From positions 62,001 to 126,000 of the forward strand of contig CALWSL010000002.1 of the NCBI GenBank assembly GCA_944384205.1: 64,000 bases of DNA, given 5' to 3'. This DNA is from an uncultured Acetatifactor sp. Lineage in GTDB: Bacteria; Bacillota; Clostridia; Lachnospirales; Lachnospiraceae. The notes below the pieces were generated by a model. The model had not been told where the DNA came from and made no database searches. It saw only the letters and a program-made list of their open reading frames with translations. Both the position numbers and the translations under genes were made by a program. Positions 8,341 through 17,078 of this stretch are shown here, one piece after another; the first letter of the stretch is position 1, and every line of letters starts with the position of its first letter.

Positions 8341-8355
8341 TCTTATTCCATCCCT

Positions 8356-8664
8356 TTATATCTTTATGTCTATGCCTTGATGCCCCTTTGCGACAATCTG
8401 CTCTTTGTTTTCACGACGCTTACCACTCTGACCGCCATCACCGCTGTATTCATTGCTGCCTTTCTCCTTTGCATCAAACTTACGGTTATGCCAGTCGGAA
8501 TTATCGCTGCTGTGTACCTCCCTGGGGCGTTGATTCGCTTCCTTTTGTACATGCTGACCAATATTTGTCTGGTCAGTCATGCCCTTATTGTCCTCATTAT
8601 GTTTTATGGATGTATAATCTTGAGTTCTCGAAATCGTTGTTAACTCAATCGCACCAAATGCCAT
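8356..8664 (-). CDS. Small hydrophilic fla-operon protein of unknown function
   Basis: 102 residues from the ATG at 8664 (MAFGAIELTTISRTQDYTSI), which has GGGAAAGAG upstream; an in-frame TTG at 8685 is less likely. It has no membrane helix or signal peptide. It begins with a short hydrophobic stretch and continues as a charged, Gln/Asn/Lys-rich and probably disordered chain. Small ORFs with a similar start occur beside fapA in the flagellar operons of other Clostridia (from memory, not searched). It sits tightly between the FapA-like gene and the SwrB-like gene. Confidence 0.6.
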   Translation of the reverse strand: MAFGAIELTTISRTQDYTSIKHNEDNKGMTDQTNIGQHVQKEANQRPREVHSSDNSDWHNRKFDAKEKGSNEYSGDGGQSGKRRENKEQIVAKGHQGIDIKI

Positions 8665-8702
8665 ACTCTTTCCCAGCCTTTCCAACTAAATCATTCCATA
8701 TT

Positions 8703-10292
8703 TTACAGCGGAAGTGATTTTACATCCCCATCAACAACTTCAAATCTGCAATAGTGATACGTATTTTGAATCACTGTAGATAAATCTCCTATAACAATCG
8801 TTGTGCCGGGATGAACTTCTCCCCTTACAACAACCCTTGCCTTATTTTTAAAATCAAACAGACTGTGAAGCCTGAGCATTTCATTGTTCTTTTTTTCCAG
8901 CTCCGCTTTCTGCTGTTCAATTTTTCCAGCCGTTTCTCTCACATACTTTATCTGTTCCTCAGTAAATCTTGCGCCTTTCGCACGCTTTTCCGCAAATCCC
9001 ACCAAAATTGTCTGATTTGCCTTAATTGTTTTCACAAGCTCTGCAACGTCCTTCTGAAGCTGCGTATACGTCATCTTCACCTTGGGATCCGCGCCGACTT
9101 CAACAATCGTGGATGCCCCCATGAGAGCCCCCAGCGTCTTAACGGTAATCTGACTGCCAGCCTGTACGTGCCCGCCGGTAATAAATCCTCTCTTACCGGT
9201 TACTTCAATTTCCGTACCTGCGGTTACATTGCTGTGAAGGATTGAGCCGGTATTAATATATCCCTTTGCTTCCACGGTAGCGTTCTCGATAAATTTGGAA
9301 ATCACATTGCCGCCCGCCTTTAAGATTCCCTTGGACATACCGTTTACGCCTCTGGCAATCACAATATTGCCGCCGGCATAAATCTGTGCGCCTTCCACAA
9401 CGCCATTGATAATAACATTACCGCCTGCATTCACCACAAAGTTGGAGGATACATTCCCGTTAATCTGAACACTTCCGGTGTACTCAATATTACCGGTTGA
9501 GGTATCTACATTCTCTACCTGATAAACATCGGATACGAATACCTCATTATCAACAAGAATAACATGTCCGTCTACCATGGAACTGATACTTAAACCATCC
9601 TCGGATAACTGAATATTTTTACCATGCCTGAGTTTCAAGCGTTTCGGCACCCTGGGAGCCAATGGTTTCCCAAAAATATTGAATCCGCTTTCTCCGTCTT
9701 CTCCACGAATAATCCGTGCAAGAACGTCCCCTTTCTTGCAGTGGTTAATCATATTCAAATTATAATAATCTACCGTTCCGTCCTCGCGCTGTTCCGGTTT
9801 TGCCTGGACATCCGTATTAAAATAATACTCAATTTTGTCATCCACACCCTGCTTCGGTTCTTTCCCTTTTGCCACAATCAAATCGGTGCAAAAATAGTCT
9901 GTTGACATAAAATGATTCTGCAGCGTCTGCATTTGCACACCCTTCACAATATTGCGAATACGAAGAGCATTAATAACCTCGCTGAGATTAAGCCTGCCGC
10001 CCGTCTCGGACGGTGGGTAAAAGCGCATCGTCGCAACCATATTATCGCTGCTTACATTCAACTGATATTTTTCATTTACAACAGGACATTCATCCACCCC
10101 GAGAAAGCAAACCTGAGTTGTTTTTTCCTCAATTGCCTTCTTCAGCGTAGCAATATCGCAGTTAATATTTTCGTCATCTAAATAATGCAGTAATTCGCCA
10201 ATGCCGATTTCCTCTCCTCCATCAACCGGTGGAATCAGTTTAATACCAAATCCGCCAGGCGCTTTCACTAATTGAAAATAGCCGTTCTGCAT
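8703..10292 (-). CDS. FapA-family (DUF342) polymer-forming protein of the flagellar operon
   Basis: 529 residues. The N-terminal ~170 residues form the variable domain. They are followed by a glycine-rich beta-helix region with repeating turns (NAGGNVIINGVVEGAQIYA, AGGNIVIARGVNGMSKG, AGTEIEVTGKRGFITGGHVQ). A coiled-coil stretch (about 405-475) and a short C-terminal beta part come last. DUF342/FapA proteins are found near fliA in many Firmicutes operons and can influence polar or envelope processes, but the biochemical role is not settled. It lies 40 bases downstream of fliA. Confidence 0.85.
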   Translation of the reverse strand: MQNGYFQLVKAPGGFGIKLIPPVDGGEEIGIGELLHYLDDENINCDIATLKKAIEEKTTQVCFLGVDECPVVNEKYQLNVSSDNMVATMRFYPPSETGGRLNLSEVINALRIRNIVKGVQMQTLQNHFMSTDYFCTDLIVAKGKEPKQGVDDKIEYYFNTDVQAKPEQREDGTVDYYNLNMINHCKKGDVLARIIRGEDGESGFNIFGKPLAPRVPKRLKLRHGKNIQLSEDGLSISSMVDGHVILVDNEVFVSDVYQVENVDTSTGNIEYTGSVQINGNVSSNFVVNAGGNVIINGVVEGAQIYAGGNIVIARGVNGMSKGILKAGGNVISKFIENATVEAKGYINTGSILHSNVTAGTEIEVTGKRGFITGGHVQAGSQITVKTLGALMGASTIVEVGADPKVKMTYTQLQKDVAELVKTIKANQTILVGFAEKRAKGARFTEEQIKYVRETAGKIEQQKAELEKKNNEMLRLHSLFDFKNKARVVVRGEVHPGTTIVIGDLSTVIQNTYHYCRFEVVDGDVKSLPL

Positions 10293-10332
10293 TGTTTACC
10301 TCCCCATACCTTTCCTGATAAGCTTATCCTTC

Positions 10333-11106
10333 TCACCCGTCTGTCAGTATGCCCATATAATTTCCCATTTTACCCTTCATCTTCTGTAATGCCCTGGTAT
10401 GTAACTGTGAAACTCTGGACTCAGACACTTCCAAGACATTGCTGATTTCTTTCAGTGTCAGTTCTTCATAATAATATAAGGTAATTACCTTTTTCTCCTT
10501 CTCGGTTAGAAGCTCCAACGCCTCCCCCAATACTTTACATAATTCTTCTTTCTCTATGCGCTCCTCAGGGCTTTCAAATCTTGCAGTAATATGTCTGCTG
10601 TAATCCTGCGACACGTCGCTGCCCTGCTCCATATACTCATTCAAAGACACCAGACCGGTTATTTTTATCTGAGACTGCCAGTCCATATATTCATCTTCTG
10701 AAATTCCCAGCCCTCTTGCAATTTCTTCTTCTGTTGCACTATGTCCCGTTGAAAGCTCTATTTCCTTTATAACAGCCTCAATTTTCTTCTGCTTCTGTCT
10801 GATTGTTCTGGGAATCCAGTCCATTTTTCTTATCTGATCCAATATGGCTCCACGGATTCTGAGACTGGCATAAGTCTCAAACTTTACCTCCTTGAAGCAG
10901 TCAAATTTATCAATCGCATCTATCAGCCCAAAAATGCCATAGCTTACCAGATCATCATATTCCACGTTATAGCCCAGATACATACTGAGCCGCCCCGCCA
11001 CGACCTTTACAAGAGGGGCATATTCTAATATGATTTTTTCACGGATTTCAGAATCTTTTGTCTTCGCGTATCCTTCTAATAATTTTCTTCTGCCCGCTTC
11101 ATCCAT
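10333..11106 (-). CDS. fliA: Flagellar RNA polymerase sigma factor (SigD/FliA)
   Basis: 257 residues with sigma regions 2, 3 and 4: NVEYDDLVSYGIFGLIDAID, RIRGAILDQIRKMDWIPR (the FliA/WhiG hallmark), and the C-terminal helix-turn-helix LTLKEISNVLEVSESRVS. It directs late flagellar, motility and chemotaxis genes after hook completion. As in Bacillus subtilis it is near the 3' end of the fla/che operon, where its level depends on distance from the promoter. I see no anti-sigma factor flgM in the window. Confidence 0.96.
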   Translation of the reverse strand: MDEAGRRKLLEGYAKTKDSEIREKIILEYAPLVKVVAGRLSMYLGYNVEYDDLVSYGIFGLIDAIDKFDCFKEVKFETYASLRIRGAILDQIRKMDWIPRTIRQKQKKIEAVIKEIELSTGHSATEEEIARGLGISEDEYMDWQSQIKITGLVSLNEYMEQGSDVSQDYSRHITARFESPEERIEKEELCKVLGEALELLTEKEKKVITLYYYEELTLKEISNVLEVSESRVSQLHTRALQKMKGKMGNYMGILTDG

Positions 11107-11142
11107 GAAGATTATCTACACCCTCTTTCTCTCCTGTTCCGA

Positions 11143-11415
11143 TTACCTTTTTGTACCCTTCTTGTCTTCCGGTGTTTCTCTCCCGTCTTCTCCTTCGTTT
11201 CCGGTTACTTCCCCTTCTTCTTCGTTCTTCTCATTCTGTGCATCAAAATAATCGAGCGTCCATTTGAGCAGACTTCCCAAAAAATAAAAAAGTATCAAAA
11301 CAACCAGCAATGAAACCAGCTTACTTATCACAGAATAATGGTTTATAAATGTAATGACGCAGGTAACTGCTCCAGCCACCAGCATCAAAATCAAAGGTAT
11401 ATTCTTTCTATTCAT
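11143..11415 (-). CDS. Small two-helix membrane protein between cheD and fliA
   Basis: 90 residues: two hydrophobic helices (about 6-24 and 30-53) and a hydrophilic Glu/Gly/Lys-rich tail (NEKNEEEGEVTGNEG). It starts 11 bases after cheD, and a ribosome-binding site is present (GAGGT). I do not recognise a family. Position suggests co-expression with chemotaxis genes and fliA; function unknown. Confidence 0.65.
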   Translation of the reverse strand: MNRKNIPLILMLVAGAVTCVITFINHYSVISKLVSLLVVLILFYFLGSLLKWTLDYFDAQNEKNEEEGEVTGNEGEDGRETPEDKKGTKR

Positions 11416-11426
11416 ATCAACCTCTG

Positions 11427-11912
11427 TCAGATTATCGTTTCGTTTCTTCCCACGGCACGAATATGAAATTCTCCCGTCTCCGGGAAAAAAGTAACTGTCC
11501 GTCCGTAATTTTCACCTGTATCCTTTGCAAGAATCGGAATCTTTAACTCCTGCAGCTTTGCTTCTGTCGCCTCTACATTGCGGCGCCCCACCTGAACAAC
11601 ATCCGAACGGTTAGCCATAAACATAGCAGCGCCGCCTGCAATTTTGGCGACGATTCTGCTTCTTTTTGCACCGAGCTTCTCCATTTGAAGGATCAGTTCC
11701 TCTATGCCCGTATCTGCAAATTTGGCGACATTCTGATTGGCATTCCGGATTGCAGTACTGTCAGGAAGCATGATATGCGCCAGACCGCCTATCTTAGTCA
11801 CCGGATCCCGCAGGGCAATTCCAACACAGGAACCAAGCCCCAGGGTCGTTACGCCGTCAGGACTTACACAGGTCTTTAAATCTGCCATTCCCACCTTTAT
11901 AATTTCGCTCAT
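11427..11912 (-). CDS. cheD: Chemoreceptor glutamine deamidase CheD
   Basis: 161 residues, normal length. The catalytic cysteine Cys29 in TLGLGSCVGIALRD and His46 in GGLAHIMLP are present. It deamidates receptor glutamines and, in the Bacillus-type system, binds CheC and stimulates its CheY-P phosphatase activity. The cheC gene lies directly upstream. C-terminal GRRNVEATEAKL and GGRTVTF-like core (here YGRTVTFFPETGE) match the family. Confidence 0.96.
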   Translation of the reverse strand: MSEIIKVGMADLKTCVSPDGVTTLGLGSCVGIALRDPVTKIGGLAHIMLPDSTAIRNANQNVAKFADTGIEELILQMEKLGAKRSRIVAKIAGGAAMFMANRSDVVQVGRRNVEATEAKLQELKIPILAKDTGENYGRTVTFFPETGEFHIRAVGRNETII

Positions 11913-11944
11913 AGACTATATCCTTCTTCTACTAAAGTAAAATT

Positions 11945-12568
11945 CTACTCCATAGGTATTCCCAAAGATGTGAGAATCTTAGAATAGGATTCCAAATCAG
12001 GTATTAAGATAAAATAGCCGTCAATCTCTACTTCATCATAAAACTGAGACTGAATCAAAAGAAGATTGTCCCCTAAAGTGCCAAACTCAATAGCAGGTAC
12101 ACTAAGAATTGCGCCTGCCATATCCACCGTCAAATCAGGCGGAGAGGGATATATCTTCAAATTTGTCAAAGTAGAGAGTGAATTCAGATATGCACCCGTA
12201 ATAATATTACCGACTTCCTTCATGGCAGATAATTCCATTTCAGAAAATCCGTCTCCTTCGGAAGCCATACCCATCATCATCTTGTTAATCAGATGTTTTG
12301 CGCATGCTGTCTCAATCAGAAACATCATACTCCCTGTGATATCTCCTTCCACTCCAAGGTAAACGCCCACCATAATCTGCTCTTCACCGCCCATCATGGC
12401 TCCGACATCAGAAAACGGCACAAGCCTTACCTGCGGAACTTTCATATCAACCTTACATTGGAGCATCTGGGAAAGTGCCGTCATGGCATTTCCCGCTCCG
12501 ATATTACCTATTTCCTTTAATATATCGTAATAATTCTGTGAGACTTGTTCCAAGCTCATTTCTCCCAT
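11945..12568 (-). CDS. cheC: CheY-P phosphatase CheC
   Basis: 207 residues with both phosphatase active-site motifs: Glu19/Asn22 in LKEIGNIGAGNAM and Glu118/Asn121 in MKEVGNIITGAYL. It dephosphorylates CheY-P in the cytosol and forms an adaptation module with CheD, encoded immediately downstream. It follows cheW by 17 bases. Confidence 0.95.
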   Translation of the reverse strand: MGEMSLEQVSQNYYDILKEIGNIGAGNAMTALSQMLQCKVDMKVPQVRLVPFSDVGAMMGGEEQIMVGVYLGVEGDITGSMMFLIETACAKHLINKMMMGMASEGDGFSEMELSAMKEVGNIITGAYLNSLSTLTNLKIYPSPPDLTVDMAGAILSVPAIEFGTLGDNLLLIQSQFYDEVEIDGYFILIPDLESYSKILTSLGIPME

Positions 12569-12585
12569 GGGGAATTCTCCTTTTT

Positions 12586-13077
12586 CTATGCGTTCTCTTC
12601 CAACGTAATAGAGTTCAAATCCAACAGTGAAATCAGGTCGCCGTTATGCTTTCCCACACCTGTGACAAAATTAACAGTGTTATCCTTGGAATCATAAGCC
12701 ACCTTTTCAATCTGTGTGGTTTCCAGCATCACAACTTCCTTCACTTCATCCACGATAATGCCAACATTACCCTGCTGCTCTGATTTGAGAATAATAATTC
12801 TTGTGGTTCTCGTAAATTCATCGGCAGGCAGTCCCATTTTCATACGGATACTCATCACTGGAATTACCTCGCCGCGAAGATTAATGACGCCCTTTAAATA
12901 AGCAGGCACCTTGGGAACTCTGGTGATATTCTGCATTTTTACAATATTGTCAATAAAACGGATATCTATTCCGAACTGTTCTTCTCCCAGACGAATTACA
13001 ATGTACTGAAACGACTCTACACTGGTCTTTGCATCTTCAACATTGCCAAGTTCATTTAACGCCTTAAGCTGATCCAT
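12586..13077 (-). CDS. cheW: Chemotaxis coupling protein CheW
   Basis: 163 residues with one CheW (SH3-like) domain: YIVIRLGEEQFGIDIRFID, VPKVPAYLKGVINLRGEVI, and VGIIVDEVKEV. It couples receptors to CheA. It has a ~25-residue N-terminal extension before the domain. It lies between cheA and cheC in the usual Clostridia order. Confidence 0.96.
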   Translation of the reverse strand: MDQLKALNELGNVEDAKTSVESFQYIVIRLGEEQFGIDIRFIDNIVKMQNITRVPKVPAYLKGVINLRGEVIPVMSIRMKMGLPADEFTRTTRIIILKSEQQGNVGIIVDEVKEVVMLETTQIEKVAYDSKDNTVNFVTGVGKHNGDLISLLDLNSITLEENA

Positions 13078-13096
13078 ACCGTTATCTCTCCCTTCC

Positions 13097-15172
13097 TTAA
13101 ATCAAAGCATTCGCATCAAGTATCAATGCGATTTCACCATCGCCAAGAATCGTCGCGCCGCTGATGAATTTACACTGCTTGATATATTTGCCAAGGGACT
13201 TGATAACGATTTCCTGCTGACCAATCAGCTCGTCAATGACCAGACCTGCCTGCTTATCTCCCTTCTTGACAATAACTACAATCAAATTCTCATCCTCGCT
13301 TCTTGTGCTTTCGATATCAAGCACCTTCGGCAGACGAATCAAAGGAATCACAGTACCTCTTAAGTTAATAACCTCTTTATTCTGTACCAGCTTAATCTCG
13401 CTGGGTGAAATATCCTCAAGTGTCTGAATCGATCCAAGGGAAATCGCATATTTTTCTCCGCCTACAACCACCATCAGCGCCTGAATAATCGCAAGAGTCA
13501 GAGGCAGACGGATAATCCATGTACTTCCCTCTCCCAGTTTTGTCTTAATCTCAACTTCCCCGCTTAAAGACTCAATCTTGGATTTTACCACATCCAGACC
13601 TACTCCTCTTCCGGAAACATCCGTTACCTTCTTAGCGGTTGAGAAGCTGGGCAGGAACAGCAGGTCAATAACCTCCTTATCGGTCATGTTTGCCGCCTGC
13701 TCCGGTGTAATCACACCTCTCTCAATCCCTTTATTTCTAACAGCCTCTATATCAATACCGTTGCCGTCATCGCCCACTTCAATCACAACGTTATTTCCAT
13801 CCTGATATGCGTTCAGGAAAATAGTTCCTACCGGCGGCTTTCCTCGCTGTGCACGCACCTCTGCCGACTCAAGACCATGATCTGCGGAATTGCGAAGCAA
13901 GTGCATCAGAGGGTCTCCGATTTCATCTACCACAGTACGATCCAGCTCTGTCTCCTCACCCGTCATGTAGAGTTCCATCTTTTTGCCCAATGACTTGGAA
14001 AGATCTCTAATCATTCGAGGGAACTTATTCACAACACTCTCAATCGGAACCATCCGGACCTTCATAACGGATTCATGCAGGTTTGTGGTCACACTCTCCA
14101 GATATTCAATCTGCTCATTAAAACCTGCGTTCTTTTCCCGTTCCTGATTGGATGCAGATACCAGAGAGTTCTTTGCAATAATCAGCTCGCTTACCAGATT
14201 CATCAGCACATCCAGCTTCTCAATATCTACACGGACTGTACGGTTTACTACAGGCTTGCCGGGGGTCTGCTTCTTCTCTGCCGTTTTTGCGGCTGCCTGC
14301 GGCTTGCTCTCTGCCACTGCTGTCTTTTTGTCGTCAGAAACGGACCTGTCGCTTTCCTCAATAGGGTGATAATTCCTGGTATTTTCCAATACCAGCTCCG
14401 CACCTGTCACCTTTGCGATTTCAGAAACAGATTCCGCAGCTTTAATAATATCGTCTACCGTTCCGTCAGACACAACAATCAGCGTAAAATCTCTGTCAAA
14501 TCTCTCATCCTCCACATCCTGCGCGCTCGGATTAGATACAATGATTTCACTCTTTTCTTCCACTGCCTTGAAAACAAGGAAAGCTCTTGCAGCTTTCAGG
14601 ATACAGCTATCCTGAATTACTACATTCACACCATATACTTTCTTTCCCATCTTCTTAGCTTCGGTCAGAACCCGTATCTGGCTGTGATCCAGCGCAATAT
14701 CATTCCACTTCTCATCGGAAGAGCTTTCTGCTGCTGCCTCTATGCTCGCCTTCTTTACCTCCGGCTGCGGAGCTGCGGGCGCACCTCCTGCGCCATTAAG
14801 AATATCATTCAACTGCTTTATCAACACTTCATTATCATTGGTTCCTTCGTCTGCAGTCTGCTGGATATTGTTATTGTACTCCTCCAGTGCATCCAGACAT
14901 TTAAAAAGCACGTCAATCATCTCGGGCTGTACTTTGATATTACCGGTACGAACCTCAGAGAACACATTCTCCATGTCATGAGTCAGGTTCTGCATTCTCT
15001 TATAACCCATGGTTCCTGCCATACCTTTTAAGGAATGTGCTGCACGGAAGATTTCATTAATCGTATCCATGTTCTCAGGATCGGATTCAAGCTCCAGAAT
15101 CTGCGTGTTCAGCGTCTGTAAGTGTTCTTTTGTTTCATCCAGGAAAATTTCAAGATATTGGCTAACGTCCAT
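13097..15172 (-). CDS. cheA: Chemotaxis histidine kinase CheA
   Basis: About 691 residues in the order P1 to P5. P1 HPt contains phospho-acceptor His46 in FRAAHSLKGMAGTMG, followed by a CheY-binding P2-like region and the P3 dimerisation helices (VDIEKLDVLMNLVSELIIAK). P4 ATPase has the N box LLRNSADHGLE and G boxes GDDGNGID and GRGVGLDVV; the CheW-like P5 closes the protein. I place the start at 15172 because the GGAGG at the in-frame ATG at 15184 is itself the ribosome-binding site for the second ATG. Confidence 0.97.
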   Translation of the reverse strand: MDVSQYLEIFLDETKEHLQTLNTQILELESDPENMDTINEIFRAAHSLKGMAGTMGYKRMQNLTHDMENVFSEVRTGNIKVQPEMIDVLFKCLDALEEYNNNIQQTADEGTNDNEVLIKQLNDILNGAGGAPAAPQPEVKKASIEAAAESSSDEKWNDIALDHSQIRVLTEAKKMGKKVYGVNVVIQDSCILKAARAFLVFKAVEEKSEIIVSNPSAQDVEDERFDRDFTLIVVSDGTVDDIIKAAESVSEIAKVTGAELVLENTRNYHPIEESDRSVSDDKKTAVAESKPQAAAKTAEKKQTPGKPVVNRTVRVDIEKLDVLMNLVSELIIAKNSLVSASNQEREKNAGFNEQIEYLESVTTNLHESVMKVRMVPIESVVNKFPRMIRDLSKSLGKKMELYMTGEETELDRTVVDEIGDPLMHLLRNSADHGLESAEVRAQRGKPPVGTIFLNAYQDGNNVVIEVGDDGNGIDIEAVRNKGIERGVITPEQAANMTDKEVIDLLFLPSFSTAKKVTDVSGRGVGLDVVKSKIESLSGEVEIKTKLGEGSTWIIRLPLTLAIIQALMVVVGGEKYAISLGSIQTLEDISPSEIKLVQNKEVINLRGTVIPLIRLPKVLDIESTRSEDENLIVVIVKKGDKQAGLVIDELIGQQEIVIKSLGKYIKQCKFISGATILGDGEIALILDANALI

Positions 15173-15203
15173 CTTATCCTCCATTCCGCCGCATGCGGCA
15201 ATT

Positions 15204-16292
15204 TTATCGTTTGATTGTTAATCCAACGTGCAAAATAATTTCCTGTGCAATCTGTTCCAGAGGAACCACCTGATCGGAAAGCCCAGCCAAAGCCACGCTT
15301 CTCGGCATCCCGTAAACAGTAGAGCTCTCCTGATCCTGTGATATTACATGCACTTTCTTCTTTGCTTTGAGATTTCTGATTCCCTCTGTGCCGTCTGCGC
15401 CCATACCGGTCATAATAGTACAGATAATATTATCAAAACTACTGTCTGCCAAAGATTCATACATATAATTAGCACACGGTTTTACGCCTTCTCTGGTCGG
15501 CTCATCCGTATAGTGAATCAGATACCTGCCGCCGGACGACCTTTTTACATTCATGTGACTGCCGCCCATTGCCAGATACACAATACCCTTTTGCAGCTCA
15601 TCACCCTCCGCTGCCTCTTTCACGGTAATCTCGCTTAAGGAGTTGAGACGTTCCGCAAAGGATGCCGTAAAGCCTTTCGGCATATGCTGTACAATCAGTA
15701 CCGGTGCATCCAAATCTGCCGGCAGCCTCGGTACTACCGACTGCAGTGCCTTGGGTCCCCCCGTTGAGCTCGCAATCGCAACTATCTTGTTTCCCGGAAC
15801 GCTGACCGTATGCTTCTTGACAATATTCAGCATCTGACCTGTGGTTTTTCTGTCTGCCTGAATTTTTTCATAGGATTCAAAGACAGGCGGTTTGCTTTCC
15901 GCAACGACAGCCAGAATACGGAGTAAATCTTCCCGAAAACTTTCCTCCCTGCAATCAATTGCATTATGCGGTTTATGTATGAAATCCAGGGCACCCAGTT
16001 CCAGAGCATCCAGTGTTATTTTAGCTCCTTCCCTGGTGTCTGTACTTGCCATCATTACCCGGGCGGATATCTTATATTTCCGCAATTCCTTCAGAAGCTC
16101 CAGACCATTCATCTTCGGCATGTTCACATCCAGAACCACAGCATCATAAGTATTCCTGCTAAGTAAATCCAAGGCTTCCAGACCATTTGTCGCTTTTGCA
16201 ACTACCTGAAATCTCTTATCACTATTGATTATATCACAAAGCACTCTTCTCATAAGTGCAGAGTCGTCAACCACCAATATTTTTTTTGCCAT
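15204..16292 (-). CDS. cheB: Chemotaxis response regulator / glutamate methylesterase CheB
   Basis: 362 residues: a receiver domain with phospho-acceptor Asp55 (VVLDVNMPKMNG), a linker, and the methylesterase domain with the catalytic triad Ser175/176 in ASSTGGPKAL, His203 in VQHMPKGFT and Asp300 in TGMGADG. It removes methyl groups from chemoreceptors during adaptation. No cheR is visible in this window, so the methyltransferase must be elsewhere. Confidence 0.97.
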   Translation of the reverse strand: MAKKILVVDDSALMRRVLCDIINSDKRFQVVAKATNGLEALDLLSRNTYDAVVLDVNMPKMNGLELLKELRKYKISARVMMASTDTREGAKITLDALELGALDFIHKPHNAIDCREESFREDLLRILAVVAESKPPVFESYEKIQADRKTTGQMLNIVKKHTVSVPGNKIVAIASSTGGPKALQSVVPRLPADLDAPVLIVQHMPKGFTASFAERLNSLSEITVKEAAEGDELQKGIVYLAMGGSHMNVKRSSGGRYLIHYTDEPTREGVKPCANYMYESLADSSFDNIICTIMTGMGADGTEGIRNLKAKKKVHVISQDQESSTVYGMPRSVALAGLSDQVVPLEQIAQEIILHVGLTIKR

Positions 16293-16322
16293 ATTAACAC
16301 CATCCCGTCTATTGGATTTATT

Positions 16323-17051
16323 TTACGATAGGCGCTCCTTCTTACGCTCGTTGCGCTCCTCTTCAAAGATAAATTTTATAATTTTTTCTCTTATCTTTTT
16401 GTCAAGATTGTAATATTGTACACGATGCTCATAGGTTCCCGGACGATTTTCTGCTTCCCTCACCGATAGCACCTTGCCCACAACCTCATATTCCTTTCGC
16501 TCTTTCTCCATACAAAGCTGATATTTGCAATAAACCAGACTATCCGGCTCATATTTCTGTTCTGACAAAAATCGGAATCCTCCGCCGCTGATATCCACAA
16601 TAATACTGCGTTTTAAAGGTAAACCCGCCTGCAAAGTATATGATGTCTGCTGCTCGATTGCATTGACCTCTTCCTCCTCCAGACTTCGGGTGCGCATCTC
16701 TAATGCACAGCTGAAACGGTAAAATTCTCTCCTCTGATATTTTCTCAGGTTACTGGTAAGCTCTACCAGCAACAAAAACACATTATTGCTTTTATACCGG
16801 TCTGTTACACGGGCAAAGCATTGGTATAATCCGGTTGCACCGTAAATAACCAGCTCATACTCGCTATCCACCGGCAAAAGTATCAGCTTTGTATTCTCCA
16901 TAGGCATGATAATTTCCATCGTATCATCTGACAATACTACATGCACGTCGCTGGAATACACCTTCTGGCTGTTATCTAACTGTTCTCCCCATCCTTTATC
17001 AATAGATCTCAATTCAATTTTATCCCCGGTTGACACAAATTTTGATAACAT
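16323..17051 (-). CDS. YcgR/MotI-type PilZ c-di-GMP receptor
   Basis: 242 residues: an N-terminal YcgR-like beta domain (about 5-105) and a C-terminal PilZ domain with both c-di-GMP-binding motifs, the RxxxR element (RREFYR) and DISGGG (D/NxSxxG). The family (YcgR, Bacillus MotI/DgrA) slows or disengages the flagellar motor when c-di-GMP is bound. The ATG at 17051 has GGAG 8 bases upstream and is preferred to the GTG at 17060. Its place between flhG and cheB in the operon links c-di-GMP to motility, and two cyclase genes lie just upstream of the operon. Confidence 0.9.
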   Translation of the reverse strand: MLSKFVSTGDKIELRSIDKGWGEQLDNSQKVYSSDVHVVLSDDTMEIIMPMENTKLILLPVDSEYELVIYGATGLYQCFARVTDRYKSNNVFLLLVELTSNLRKYQRREFYRFSCALEMRTRSLEEEEVNAIEQQTSYTLQAGLPLKRSIIVDISGGGFRFLSEQKYEPDSLVYCKYQLCMEKERKEYEVVGKVLSVREAENRPGTYEHRVQYYNLDKKIREKIIKFIFEEERNERKKERLS

Positions 17052-17078
17052 ACACTTCACTCCACATCCTGTTACTGT

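Noticed and set aside
14075-15031. 318-codon plus-strand frame
   Set aside because: Antisense to cheA.
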